Of a stretch of DNA of 64,000 nucleotides, positions 14,650 through 24,357 are shown piece after piece. The notes beneath the pieces are model-generated. The model searched no databases and was not told the DNA's origin. It saw nothing but the letters and a program-made list of their open reading frames with translations. The stretch's first letter is position 1. The number at the start of each line of letters is the position of its first letter. The position numbers and the translations under genes were made by a program. The stretch spans positions 4,376,601 to 4,440,600 of the forward strand of contig NC_135550.1 in NCBI RefSeq assembly GCF_964340395.1, written 5' to 3'. The DNA is from Glandiceps talaboti. Lineage: Eukaryota; Hemichordata; Enteropneusta; Spengelidae.

Positions 14650-15505
14650 AGTTTCTACAAAAATCTGTTCACACCTAACCTTATTTCCACTTCAGAGCAA
14701 AACAAACTACTTGCAAATCTTCCAAATCTTGACAAAGACAAGTCCGACTACTGCGACACTGCTATGAGTCTTGAGGAACTAAGACATGCTGTCAAACAAC
14801 TTTCAAACAACCTCTCGCCTGGTATCGATGGAATCCCTAACGAGTTTTATAAAAGGTTCTGGCCTATGATCAACCAAGATTTCTTAGAAGTCTTACAAAA
14901 TGTATTATAAAGATGGCGAACTCCCACAGTCTAGTCGAAGAGCCATATTTAGTTCCCGAAAAAAGGTGACAATACTCTACTCAAAAATTGGCGCCCAGTC
15001 AATTTGTTATGTAGTGATTATAAAACCTGGGTGCTGTATAGAAGACAGTATTAATCTAATTAGAGATTGGCATATAATAGGACAATATTTCCTAGATGTT
15101 TTACACGTCTGTATTAGAGATGGTGAACTCCCTCAATCTAGTCGTCGTGCCATCATCATTCTTATCCCAAAGAAAGGAGACAGCACTAGTACTCTTAAAA
15201 AACTGGCGACCACTTAGTCTACTTTGTAGTGATTACACAATATTTACTAAATGTCTTTCTCTGCGCCTACGTAACGTTCTTGGAAGCATCATCAAACCTG
15301 TAGCATACCAGGTCGTAATATTGAAGATAATATCAATTTGATAAGGGACAGTATACACTACTGAAACCAAACAGGAATAAACTTAGGGATTGTCGCCTTA
15401 GATCAAGAAAAGGCCTTCGATCGGGTGAACCAAGCTTACCTCTTTAACACTCTTAAATCCTTTGGTTTTGGTGAACAATTTATAATCAAATTGATATACA
15501 TTTGT
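14650..15505 (+). pseudogene. LINE A reverse-transcriptase fragments with an internal duplication
   Basis: RT entry motif SPGIDGIPNEFYKRFW (about 14815-14865), GELPQSSRRAI blocks, an IPKKGD block, LLCSDY and the palm motif ALDQEKAFDRV (about 15398-15430). The segment coding for DGELPQSSRRAI occurs twice (near 14913-14945 and 15117-15150), and 'N(L)LCSDY' and 'IED.INLIRD' blocks occur twice as well. This is either an internal tandem duplication or two fused partial copies. The catalytic YADD is absent because the element ends at about 15505. Confidence 0.8.
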
Positions 15506-15520
15506 AATTTATTGTTTTAG

Positions 15521-16512
15521 GCGCTGCTTTTGGATTATGTTTTGTGATACTATTTTGACAAACACCATGCATTAGCCACAGCAATTTCATTAACAGGAGT
15601 TGGACTTGGTGTCATGATACTGCTCCCCATTCTGTCAACTTCTTATTGACATATACAGATGGCGAGGAGCTATGTTAATTATTGCTGATGTTTATGCAAA
15701 CAATCTTGTCTTTGCTGCTGTAATGAGACCTTTGGACAAAATGGTCTCAAGCAATCAACCAGAAAAAAATACCTCCTGTAGTGAGTGTTTCATCTCACCA
15801 CAACGACAAACCAGGCAAAGATTACAAGAATCTCCTCCACGTAATGTTCGTAAAAGTTTTGGCTTCCATTTATTATCAAAATACATAGTTTTTCAGGCCG
15901 TATGTCTGAGCTTAACTTTGGTTGGGGCTTCTTACATGGTGAACACTACGTATATGATAGTGTGTGCAGTAAGTAGAGAGGTGTACCATCTCTACAAGCA
16001 ACCACTATAATGACTGTGTATGGCGTATGCATTATCGTTGGACGTTTAGCCCATGGCTGATTTGTTAACAAACGATTTATAGCCAATTTTTGTCTTTGCA
16101 TTTACCGTTTTTTGTTACACCATATTTGTTTTTGGTAATGCTTCGAGTTACATTTATACATTGATGGTAACATGCAGTGTAAGTTTAGGACTGTTCCAAG
16201 GAGTATTTCTGCCTGTGGCGATTGCTTCGTTAAAAGATATTGTACAACGTGAAGACTTTGCAAGTGTTGTTGGACTTGGAACGTTATTTTTGAGCCTTGG
16301 TGAATTTGCAGGGCCACCAATTTCAGGTATGAAATAACACTTTCTACTTATACAATTATCCTTTCTCAAGTTAATAATGTTATATTGAATCCTATCGAAA
16401 TGTATGTATGTATGTATGTATGTATGTATGTATGTATGTATGTTTGTATGTATGTATGTATGTATGTATGTATGTATGTATGTATGTATGTATGTATGTA
16501 TGTATGTATGTA

Positions 16513-16553
<41 letters not shown>

Positions 16554-16827
16554 ATGCATGCATGCATGGATAGATGGATGGGTGGATGTCTTATTCATGG
16601 ATCCTGTCTCTTTGGCAAAAGGGTTTTTAACTTTTTAGAACACTTAACCACAATACATGTTGTTCCATCATTTTATAGGTATCTAGTATGACAATGTCTA
16701 TACATATGATGCTGTATATTACCTAGCTGGGTTAATGACAATGGCGGCTTGGATTCCAGTTATGTTCGTAAAAATAATATCTAAACTTTACGAAGATAAA
16801 ACCAAGGATAGATATGATATGCTGTAA
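15521..16827 (+). pseudogene. SLC16-type monocarboxylate transporter pseudogene (intron-containing)
   Basis: Membrane carrier of the major facilitator superfamily, homologous to proton-linked monocarboxylate transporters. After an acceptor (TTGTTTTAG, to 15520) the frames read FDKHHALATAISLTGVGLG, then DIYRWRGAML and AAVMRPL (the family's RGA...L and MRPL landmarks), the central loop, more membrane helices, SLGLFQGVFLP, and GEFAGPPISG up to a donor at 16327. A last exon (16679-16827) reads YDAVYYLAGLMTMA and ends in TAA. Lesions: frameshifts near 15547 and 15640, a TAA at 16008, a TGA at 16058 (Trp position) with a following frameshift, and a TAG at 16684. The retained intron argues against a processed copy. 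The 5' exons for the first helices are absent; LINE sequence ends only ~15 bp upstream. Confidence 0.8.
16402..16569. repeat. (GTAT)n-(GT)n-(GCAT)n compound microsatellite in the pseudogene intron
   Basis: About 29 GTAT units, then GT, then GCAT units, within the retained intron of the SLC16 relic. Confidence 0.95.
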
Positions 16828-16989
16828 CATACTTTAATACGAACCTCGTAATTGCACAGTTAAATTGATATTTGTATAGACGGCAGCCGTTATGATATGC
16901 AAGTAATTAAATGGGATTTTTGAAATAATTTATAAACCGTCCTACGGAAGTCGAAAATCTCATTGTGTACTTCAAAATACTTTTATTTG

Positions 16990-17612
16990 CATATTTCATT
17001 ATTTGCCAAAATCAGTGCATTCGACTCTGTCCAATCTTGCTCTCGGTACATTTTGGACAACCAATGTAATAATCACAAATTATGCTTTTCTACAACCAGT
17101 GATAGGCTATCATGTACAAGCAAAATTTATTACAGATAGGGAAAGTAAACTATCGAATTGGGTTTATAACACTTGGCACAGCATGGTGGAACTAGGAAAC
17201 TTGCGTTACATTTCATGGTTTGATAAGAACAGTTTGTTTGGCCTTCCGAGTAGTATGACTGCGCTGAACCATTTAATCCTCCTTGGCAAATATCAATTGT
17301 ACGCTAGCCGCTATACAAGAGTTAGACTAACTATCCATTATTTTATTCAGAAAGTTAAGGAAGTGGTGATAATTGAACAAAAAGTCATGAGTGACAAAAA
17401 CTTTAAATTAAAATGGAATAGATTTATGCCTCTAGTTTTATGAACATGTGAACTCGCACATCTGTTGTGTTTGTCTTTTTGTCCGCTTTGTCTATTGTCT
17501 TAGTCTTTTTTCCCTTTGTCTGTGATTGTTTTTATTGTGATGTATATTTAAATTACAAATAATAAAAAAGTATTAAAAGACAAAAATTAAAAAAAAAAAG
17601 AAAAAGAAAAGA
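16990..17612 (+). mobile_element. 3' end of a LINE ORF2 with A-rich tail
   Basis: An open frame (17003-17443) reads like the C-terminal region of a non-LTR ORF2: LNHLILLGKYQLYASRY, then a Glu/Lys-rich helix and a KWNRF end. It is followed by ~150 bp of 3' UTR and an A-rich tail (about 17560-17625, with AAAAG repeats). It could be the 3' end of LINE A, in which case the SLC16 relic now separates the two halves, or an independent 5'-truncated insertion. The polyA-like tail supports retrotransposition. Confidence 0.55.
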
Positions 17613-17698
17613 AAAGAAAAGAGAGAACAGTTTTATGGCCTCTATACATGTACATGAAATATCAAGGGCGTTTAGAATTTGTTTCTAAACTAATATGC

Positions 17699-18667
17699 AC
17701 CAGATTTAAACTGAATGTTTCCAGTAAGAGCAAAACCATAGGTTGTTGGTCCCACACACATTGTTGGACAATGCAAAATTCTGAGCTATAATATTATACA
17801 TGATGTACCCCTTAATAGGAAAATTAATTATATGAAACTATATGAAATTTGGAGCTTGCAAATTTAACATATTGCTTAATTATCAAAAGATCATTAGTTA
17901 TGCATATTGACCACTAAGATTATAAGTTATATCAAAAAGCTCTAAAGGACACATCATGACATGCACTTCTTTACCATCAATGCATACAGTAAATCACCTG
18001 AAATTTAAAGCTTGCATTCGAAAGATATTCCCTAATTATCAAAAATTATGATTTATGTAAATTAAACATCACCGCGTGTGATTTGTTATGTTTGTTATAT
18101 TTGTTATGTATGTAAAATGTGAAGTTCACGTTCTTAAAATATATCCTAATTAAAACTAAAAACAGGCTTTTAGGATACGTGAGCATTGTTATGGTTGATA
18201 TATGTACCAAATTATATGAAATATGAAGCGTACATTCTATAGATATGGCGTAATAGCTAAATATTATCAATTATTCAATTTACTCATTAAAACTAAATAC
18301 TATACCAACAGACTTTATAGGACACATTTGCTTATTACGGTTGATGTATGTACCAAATGTTGCGTGCATTCTTAAGATATAGCATTGTTAATGCAGATTA
18401 TTAATTATGCAAATTATTCATTAAAACTATAAGCTACAGTAATAATCCATATATGACATATGCACTTATTGTGGTTAGCATGTACCAAATTATGTTGAAT
18501 TTGAATTGTGCAATTTTAAAAATCATCAACTATGCAAATGACTAATTAATGAGTTTATCAAAATCTAAACAGTTCTTGTGATTAGCATATGAAAGATGTG
18601 TAACAAGTTGCATTAGAATCGATGCACCAGTTTTTGTCAGACATACATACATACATACATACATACA

Positions 18668-18697
<30 letters not shown>
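17699..18697 (+). mobile_element. Pearl-like repeat element, copy 2 (decayed)
   Basis: Starts with accagatttaaactgaatg, the family 5' end. It has degenerate monomers with the (t)taattatgcaaatnattcatta anchor, clearest at about 18396, and ends in an (ACAT)n tract (about 18641-18697). The terminal hairpin is not recognisable. The microsatellite motif differs from copy 1 (ACAT versus CAGA). Confidence 0.6.
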
Positions 18698-18699
<2 letters not shown>

Positions 18700-19767
18700 C
18701 ACACACATTGAAGCATGGCATTACCTTACCTTACCTTACAGAAGTAAAATGGCCTTAAAAGTGTTCTTATGAAATGACGGAATGTGATAATTATGTTTTG
18801 TCTCTTTACATCCAACATGCTGTGCAAAGTGGTATTAATCCAAGCATTTGAAGATAAATGAAAATGTATAGCATTGCTACCTTTGTCATCTCCATGGACA
18901 TTTAACGAAAAGTACTTCGATATTTTATCGATGACGTCCCAATTTTGACAATTATATAATCTGAATCATTTGATCTTGACACTCATTTGATCTTGACACT
19001 CAATAATCAGGGTCTTGGGCCAAATGCACAGATACATGTTGAAAATATTTGTACTCACGTTTACATGTTGCAAACGCCGGGCTTTCTTATGTCGATTGTA
19101 GATTAGATTTTAGCGGATGACATTAATATTGGGTGACAATTGACACATTTTAGCTTAAAGATATGCGGTGAAAAAAAACCTTCCGCCTACTTAAAACATC
19201 ACATTTAGACAGATAACATTTCTTGTAAAAATATTATTCTATGATGATCCGTACTTTTTTGAAAGTTACCTGGAAATTCTGTTGCAGCTAATGACGTTTG
19301 TTTTCATCGCGAAAAACTATCCAATCGCAAGTTGTACAATAAATTTTAGCCGATAGCGTTTTTTCTTTTGTTCTTTGATGATCGGGTTTTCTTAAAGATA
19401 CACATGCAGTCGGAAATTCTGTCGCAACTAAACCAACTTCATTACCATTACGACATAATTTCCCGGCGACCATCAGTTCTACGTAAAAAAACCAAAAAAC
19501 CAGAATAGCTCACAGTGAAACACGATGTAAACTAAATGCCACACGTTTACTTGCTGTTATGTTATCATCAATACATATTCAAATTATATTGCCTTTGAGG
19601 AATGCATTCTCATGATAATTGTCTATTTACCAAAAATCATGCAAAGTACTCATTAAATTAAAACAATTCCACCGATGAGCTTTAACATAAACGTATAAAT
19701 GTACCAACTTTTATGAACTTTCAAGTTGAAAGCTTGCACTTCAAAGATACTGCCTGAATAAATGATG
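18700..19767. other. Intergenic; two ~130-bp diverged direct repeats
   Basis: Blocks at about 19225-19310 and 19360-19445 share 'gatgatc...ttt...aaattctgt(t/c)gcaactaa' in the same order, an old tandem duplication. No gene recognised. Confidence 0.4.
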
Positions 19768-19773
19768 TTTATT
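19768..19773 (-). terminator. Candidate polyadenylation signal AATAAA of the TRPM-like gene
   Basis: TTTATT on + reads AATAAA on -, ~260 nt after the TRPM stop. A (CA)n/(GT)n tract at 19847-19897 would lie in this 3' UTR. Confidence 0.4.
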
Positions 19774-19844
19774 CTGCCAATGGACGGTTTTCCCATGTCA
19801 TACACGTATTTCCAATTGAATTTAAAAAGAAACACAGAAGTTCG

Positions 19845-19846
<2 letters not shown>

Positions 19847-19897
<51 letters not shown>
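19847..19897. repeat. (GT)n microsatellite in the presumed TRPM 3' UTR
   Basis: About 25 GT units between the TRPM stop (20033) and the candidate polyA signal. Confidence 0.9.
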
Positions 19898-19898
<1 letters not shown>

Positions 19899-20032
19899 TT
19901 CGCGATAGATGTGGATATTATCATAAGCCCAGATGGATCTAGCACAAATTCTTTCTTTTGCGAATTCGTGAAATAGATTGTTTGGATGGAAGTTCCATGA
20001 TACGTGTATGTGGTTGTACTGATGCCTCGACA

Positions 20033-20528
20033 CTAACATACCGTGTCCCGTGTCAACGGTAAGGACGAGTCGTTATCATCTGTAGTTGTTTCTATTCGGC
20101 TATATCGAAATATTTTTGGTATGAAACCATCCCTCACTCGTCGTTTGGTCTTTTTTCTGTTTCCCTGTATATTGCGCACGACGCTTCGAGTGTTGTCACG
20201 TTGTCGTTCTCGCCTTCGACTTGTTCTTCCCTTATAGTTTTGAGTGCCGGCATTAACCACGACAGGAACATTGTATAACATATCCACCAGTAAACTTTTG
20301 ACTTCGGTTATGTTTGTCAACATCATCGAAATATTCTCTCTGTTTTCCTGCGGATTTGTTACACTTGCCCCGGTTTGATTGTGTAACATATCTCCAAGTA
20401 GGGTTTGGACTTCGGATAACATCATCGAAATATTCTCTCCGTTTTCTTGCAGTTTTGTCATGGTTTGAGACGTTTGCGACTGTGTAGCTGATACAGGCGT
20501 TGTAGTACCATTCACCTCTTCTGAGAGC
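20033..20528 (-). CDS. TRPM-like channel, last exon (C-terminal cytoplasmic tail)
   Basis: Acceptor TATGCAG; the exon opens with one base completing a codon, matching the phase-2 end of the exon at 22343-22436. The product begins LSEEVNGTTTP and runs 164 codons to a stop at 20033. It has two related helical blocks (QENGENISMMLSEVQTLLGD and QENRENISMMLTNITEVKSLL) that fit the assembly-helix position after the TRP segment in TRPM channels, then a very basic stretch (GRTSRRRERQRDNTR, RKKTKRRVRDGF). No Nudix or alpha-kinase domain is visible. Assignment rests on strand, splice phase and position, not on sequence similarity, so it is tentative. Confidence 0.5.
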
Positions 20529-20570
20529 CTGCATAAGTCAAGTTGTATACCATTAATATTTACAGTTACT

Positions 20571-21900
20571 CATGAGCTACTGCCGCGCCATAACAGAACC
20601 AAACACTGCAACTCTATCGGCCTTTGTGGGGTAAATAACCAACCCAAGCGTTACTTGATATCGCTTCCGTAACATGTATGACTTTGAAAACGTATTCAAT
20701 TCTGATGATGAAACATCTATAAGGGGTCTTAAAGCTGAAGTAGCTGCAACTGGGATGTGTTTTTTTAAATGTTTTATTGGGTACGATAACTTATATACTT
20801 GTAATATATTACGTGTCACATAAATTACAAAGGTAAAATGAACTTGGAATAATGCGCTATCTGCTGATAATTCTATAACTATGAAATTACATAAGGCCGT
20901 CGATTTACTACGTAATCATGAAATAGCTTTTGCAACCCCGTTGGATGAATTGACGTACTCTCATAACCATTGGGATAATCTATTTGAGGCCTCCACTCCT
21001 TTTCTTTTGCAACTCTTTTCTCCCTTTCAAATGTTTAATCTTATTCTTTTAGTGTTAGTTTCTGTGTTGTTCTTTAAGCTCAGGAACCTAAGAAGCGCAA
21101 GATACCCACAAAGTTTATTGGGGCGACTTTTTGCCAACTGCAACATCTAATAAAACACCTTTATCAATATATGACTTCGTTTCTAGCGATACGTTTCTTG
21201 GGTTAGATATAGTTGTCAAAACACTACTTATGGGAGTCATATTCTATTTCTTTCTAAAGGGTATCGCCCGTTGTTTCCCACGTTGGTACAGAAAATATGG
21301 TATGAGGTCGACATTTATGTTAACGAAACCTAGGTCGCTAATATATTTGGAAATAACCTCTATCAATTACACATTATTTCTTTTTGTTAAGGATCTGCCT
21401 TATGCCCCATCTTCGGTATATATTTCACCAATGTTCTCCAAAAGTTGTTTCTCAGAGTGTCATGGGGTGATATATGTTCGTTAGATAGAAATGTTAATTG
21501 TCATCTTCCCATATCTTTTACCCTGCCTACCTATATACCCCTTTCTTTTAGTGATGTACTTAAGTATAAAAAAGGATTACTATAAGAGTAATTATTGGTT
21601 ATTCTGGTTTCAACGCATTCTTAGAGATTCCTGCTTTTAAACTCCCTACACATTTTAATAGTGGAACCCAATCTTCTTGTTCTCCCCTGAAATTCTAATT
21701 TCACCTATTATAAGGCACCCACTCACCTCTACACCTACTCTCACTACTACCTCTCTATCTGAAAGAAGTGCAGCTCATGCTTCTACGTTATCACGGCAGT
21801 CCTCTGTAGACAGTTCTCGTAATTCTGTCTCTCCTCAAACTTCGGCATCATCTTCACATATGTTACCATAAACAAACCTCCTATTTACCCATTTAAGCGA
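20571..21900 (+). pseudogene. Unrecognised broken coding region with membrane segments
   Basis: Several + frames separated by stops and shifts look coding in composition. There is a cysteine-containing ectodomain-like stretch (about 20571-20880), then a frame (20881-21150) with a hydrophobic stretch (LILLVLVSVLFF). A further frame (21131-21484) has a second membrane segment followed by a basic segment (RCFPRWYRKYG), and a Ser/Thr/Pro-rich tail is at 21677-21871. The order ectodomain, membrane anchor, long Ser-rich tail would fit a decayed envelope-like gene of a retroelement, but I recognise no diagnostic motif. It overlaps no TRPM exon and sits in the TRPM intron on the opposite strand. Confidence 0.3.
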
Positions 21901-22342
21901 CATAATGAACCTGCATATGATGTTCCCCTCTCCCTAATAAGGTATTTTAAAAGCACTCCCACTAAAAGTATTATAAAAAACAAATTACCACCTGTTGTAA
22001 TATGTTGCTTCTACTACAGCAACAACTCCGGCTTCCAAACTAGGTGTACATAGACAGGTACATGTATTAGGGTTAGCCGAGTTAGGTTTTCAGAAATTTA
22101 GCAGTGGACGACCATCCACAATAAGCGGGCTATGTAAATTACATACCAATACAGCAAAACACCAAACAATGTGTACAATGTTTGTTATTGTACGTACAAT
22201 AACAAATTTTTAAAACTTTTTGCATCTTTTTGCAATGTATTGAGTTATGAACATGGACTTGGTATATGTTCTTTCGCTTTATTTTTTCAATTAGAAAAAC
22301 ATAGTGAATCTGTTTTATCAAATAGAAATCCAAAATAAATAC

Positions 22343-22436
22343 CAAATTCTCATCCATATGGCCACTTTAAGAGCAGCATTAACAACCTTCTGCTCAATTA
22401 CATCCACTTCAACATCTTTATCCTTGAACCATATTC
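22343..22436 (-). CDS. TRPM-like channel, exon 10 of the visible part (post-TRP helix)
   Basis: Good acceptor (TTATCTTTCAG) and a usable donor (TTTG|GTATTT). The 94-bp exon begins with two bases that complete the phase-1 codon left by the exon at 31714-31889. It ends in phase 2, exactly what the 20528 acceptor needs. It encodes IWFKDKDVEVDVIEQKVVNA followed by LKVAIW, an acidic helix of the kind that follows the TRP segment in TRPM channels. Short and without strong similarity, so phase closure is the main evidence. Confidence 0.45.
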
Positions 22437-23681
22437 CTGAAAGATAAAATAATGCTGACTCATGTTATTTCGAAATGAAATGAAATGTGTGTGTGTGTGT
22501 GTGTGTATGTTTGGGTTACAGGTCGTTTCGCCCCATAACCAGTTCGCACCTACTTAGTCGTTTCGCCCCAGCGGTTTGGTCGTTTCGCCCCATGTGGTAA
22601 ACTATGGTTATGGGTTAGAATACGCAGTTTTGAGACAGTGCTTTCCCACGATCGAAACATTACGGCTACATTCGTAAAACAAATTACGGTATTTTTTCAG
22701 TTTACTACGTAGTATCTCCTGTTACTAAGCCAAGTAATGATGAAAACCACTGACACGTGCCGTGTTTATAGGTCAACTTGAAGTTGAAGTAGAACCTTAG
22801 TCCATGAGTACGGACGATCATTCCGACTTTTTTGCAATTTTCATTACATGTACCGTACATGTAACTTGTCTTTTAATTTCATGATGTCGCCCTATTCTGA
22901 AGCAAGTTTGCTTGAAGTTTTACCGCGATCTGGTCAGAAACTAACGAAATGCAAACGTTGGTCACTCCACTACACATGCTACATAAGCCTGACAAGAGAC
23001 ATCGTACTAAGATATGATAAACAGGGTTTTGCCGTCATCACGCGGATCTATTATCGGCGAAGGATATAGAACAGAAACGTAACACCTTTGTCACATGTTG
23101 TTCTGGCCCATTAACGCATTTTCTTTTAGGTCTTTTACAACCAGACGTAGAACACCGATTGCATCGATTTCAAACCTCATGTGCTTCTTGTTCCGCATAA
23201 AGCCTCACTTGCTTTTTTAGTTCAAAATAAAGTTTGAAACATGAGCTTTGTGGAGTTCCTTGGAAAGATTTATAAGCGTACAGATGTGTATCGATACCCA
23301 TTCACACCTTGAAACAAAAGGCGTTACGAATTTATGTATCCTTTATCTGTGCACAGCTTGTACACAAGTGCGTTCAGTGCAGTCGCATTCAAAGTGTTCA
23401 TACTATAAAGTGTCTATGGTAAAAGTATAGATACATTGGTGAGAATTTAGTTTAGTGAGATTGGTCATTTTTTTTGCGTTTATTATGTACTTATACTATT
23501 TCTTTTCCAATTTCTATGCCCAGATTTTTTTCTTTCAACATTTACGTTGTTACAATGTAGCGACCCGTGACTGATTTTTCAGATTTATGATTACAGATTA
23601 GGGTGTGTTAGGCCCGGGATTTATTAGGACGGTGGCAGTTTTGATTTTTGTTTAATGTGCGAGTAATTAGCCTAGCGACTT

Positions 23682-23733
23682 GGAGAAGTCATAGATAAAG
23701 GATACATATGTATCCTTTATCTATGGAGAAGTC
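23682..23733. repeat. 34-bp perfect palindrome between 9-bp direct repeats
   Basis: GGAGAAGTC occurs at 23682-23690 and 23725-23733. Between them, 23691-23724 is a perfect palindrome (arms ATAGATAAAGGATACAT). The layout is that of a tiny insertion with a target-site duplication. Confidence 0.9.
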
Positions 23734-24325
23734 TACGTTTACACCACAGACAATGAAAAAAAAACAGATTAGAAACTCCTATTGTTTGATGTGTTAATCG
23801 GTGGTCTACCAGTTCGATCATTACCCCTTGAAGTTGTACGGTGGAAGCGACTCTTGCGTCACAACGTTATACTTTTTGTCGTACCCACTTTTTTGGTCAT
23901 AAACGCAGATACTTCGTAACATTCACGCGATGTACACGAGGGTCTTGTGTATATTTTATACCATAAAATAATATTGTAACAATGTTATGAAATTTTAGCC
24001 TTCGATCAACAGAAACTGTTTTACTACGGCTAGACCCACTTGGCCAATCAGATGCCCGGATTTCAGGCGATTAGAGAGCTAGCTATAACCCACTCATTCT
24101 CAGCACTCAATTTGCATGCATCAAAACTACTCAAGACTTGGATACAATTTAACGACACTATTTATTCCCGCCCAAACACTTTACCACGTCATATGACAAG
24201 CACTGTTTCCTTTGAACCATTTAAATTCAAATGAAAATATCATTTCTTGCAAGAACGTTCCAAACTGAAAATTTAAATTTTGATACAAAGACTTCGCTTG
24301 AACCAATCACGCCGTAGTAGAAGCT

Positions 24326-24357
24326 CAGACCATAATAAGAATTCGTATTATGGTCTG
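24326..24357. repeat. 32-bp near-perfect palindrome inside E1
   Basis: CAGACCATAATA and TATTATGGTCTG flank AGAATTCG, whose centre GAATTC is itself palindromic. Confidence 0.85.

Larger units (their letters stand above)
11324..15505 (+). mobile_element. Degenerate Tx1/L1-type non-LTR retrotransposon ('LINE A')
   Basis: The 5' to 3' order is ORF1 with zinc knuckle, a low-complexity Asn/Thr/Ser-rich ORF1 tail (12617-13450), an apurinic-type endonuclease domain and reverse-transcriptase fragments, all on +. About 550 bp at 12060-12600 does not look like LINE sequence and may be an insertion. Part of the endonuclease N-terminus and the RT catalytic YADD region are missing. The element stops abruptly at about 15505 beside the SLC16 pseudogene. 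A second, poorer copy of its ORF1 tail is at 59.2-60.1 kb. It is dead: many frameshifts and stops. Confidence 0.85.
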
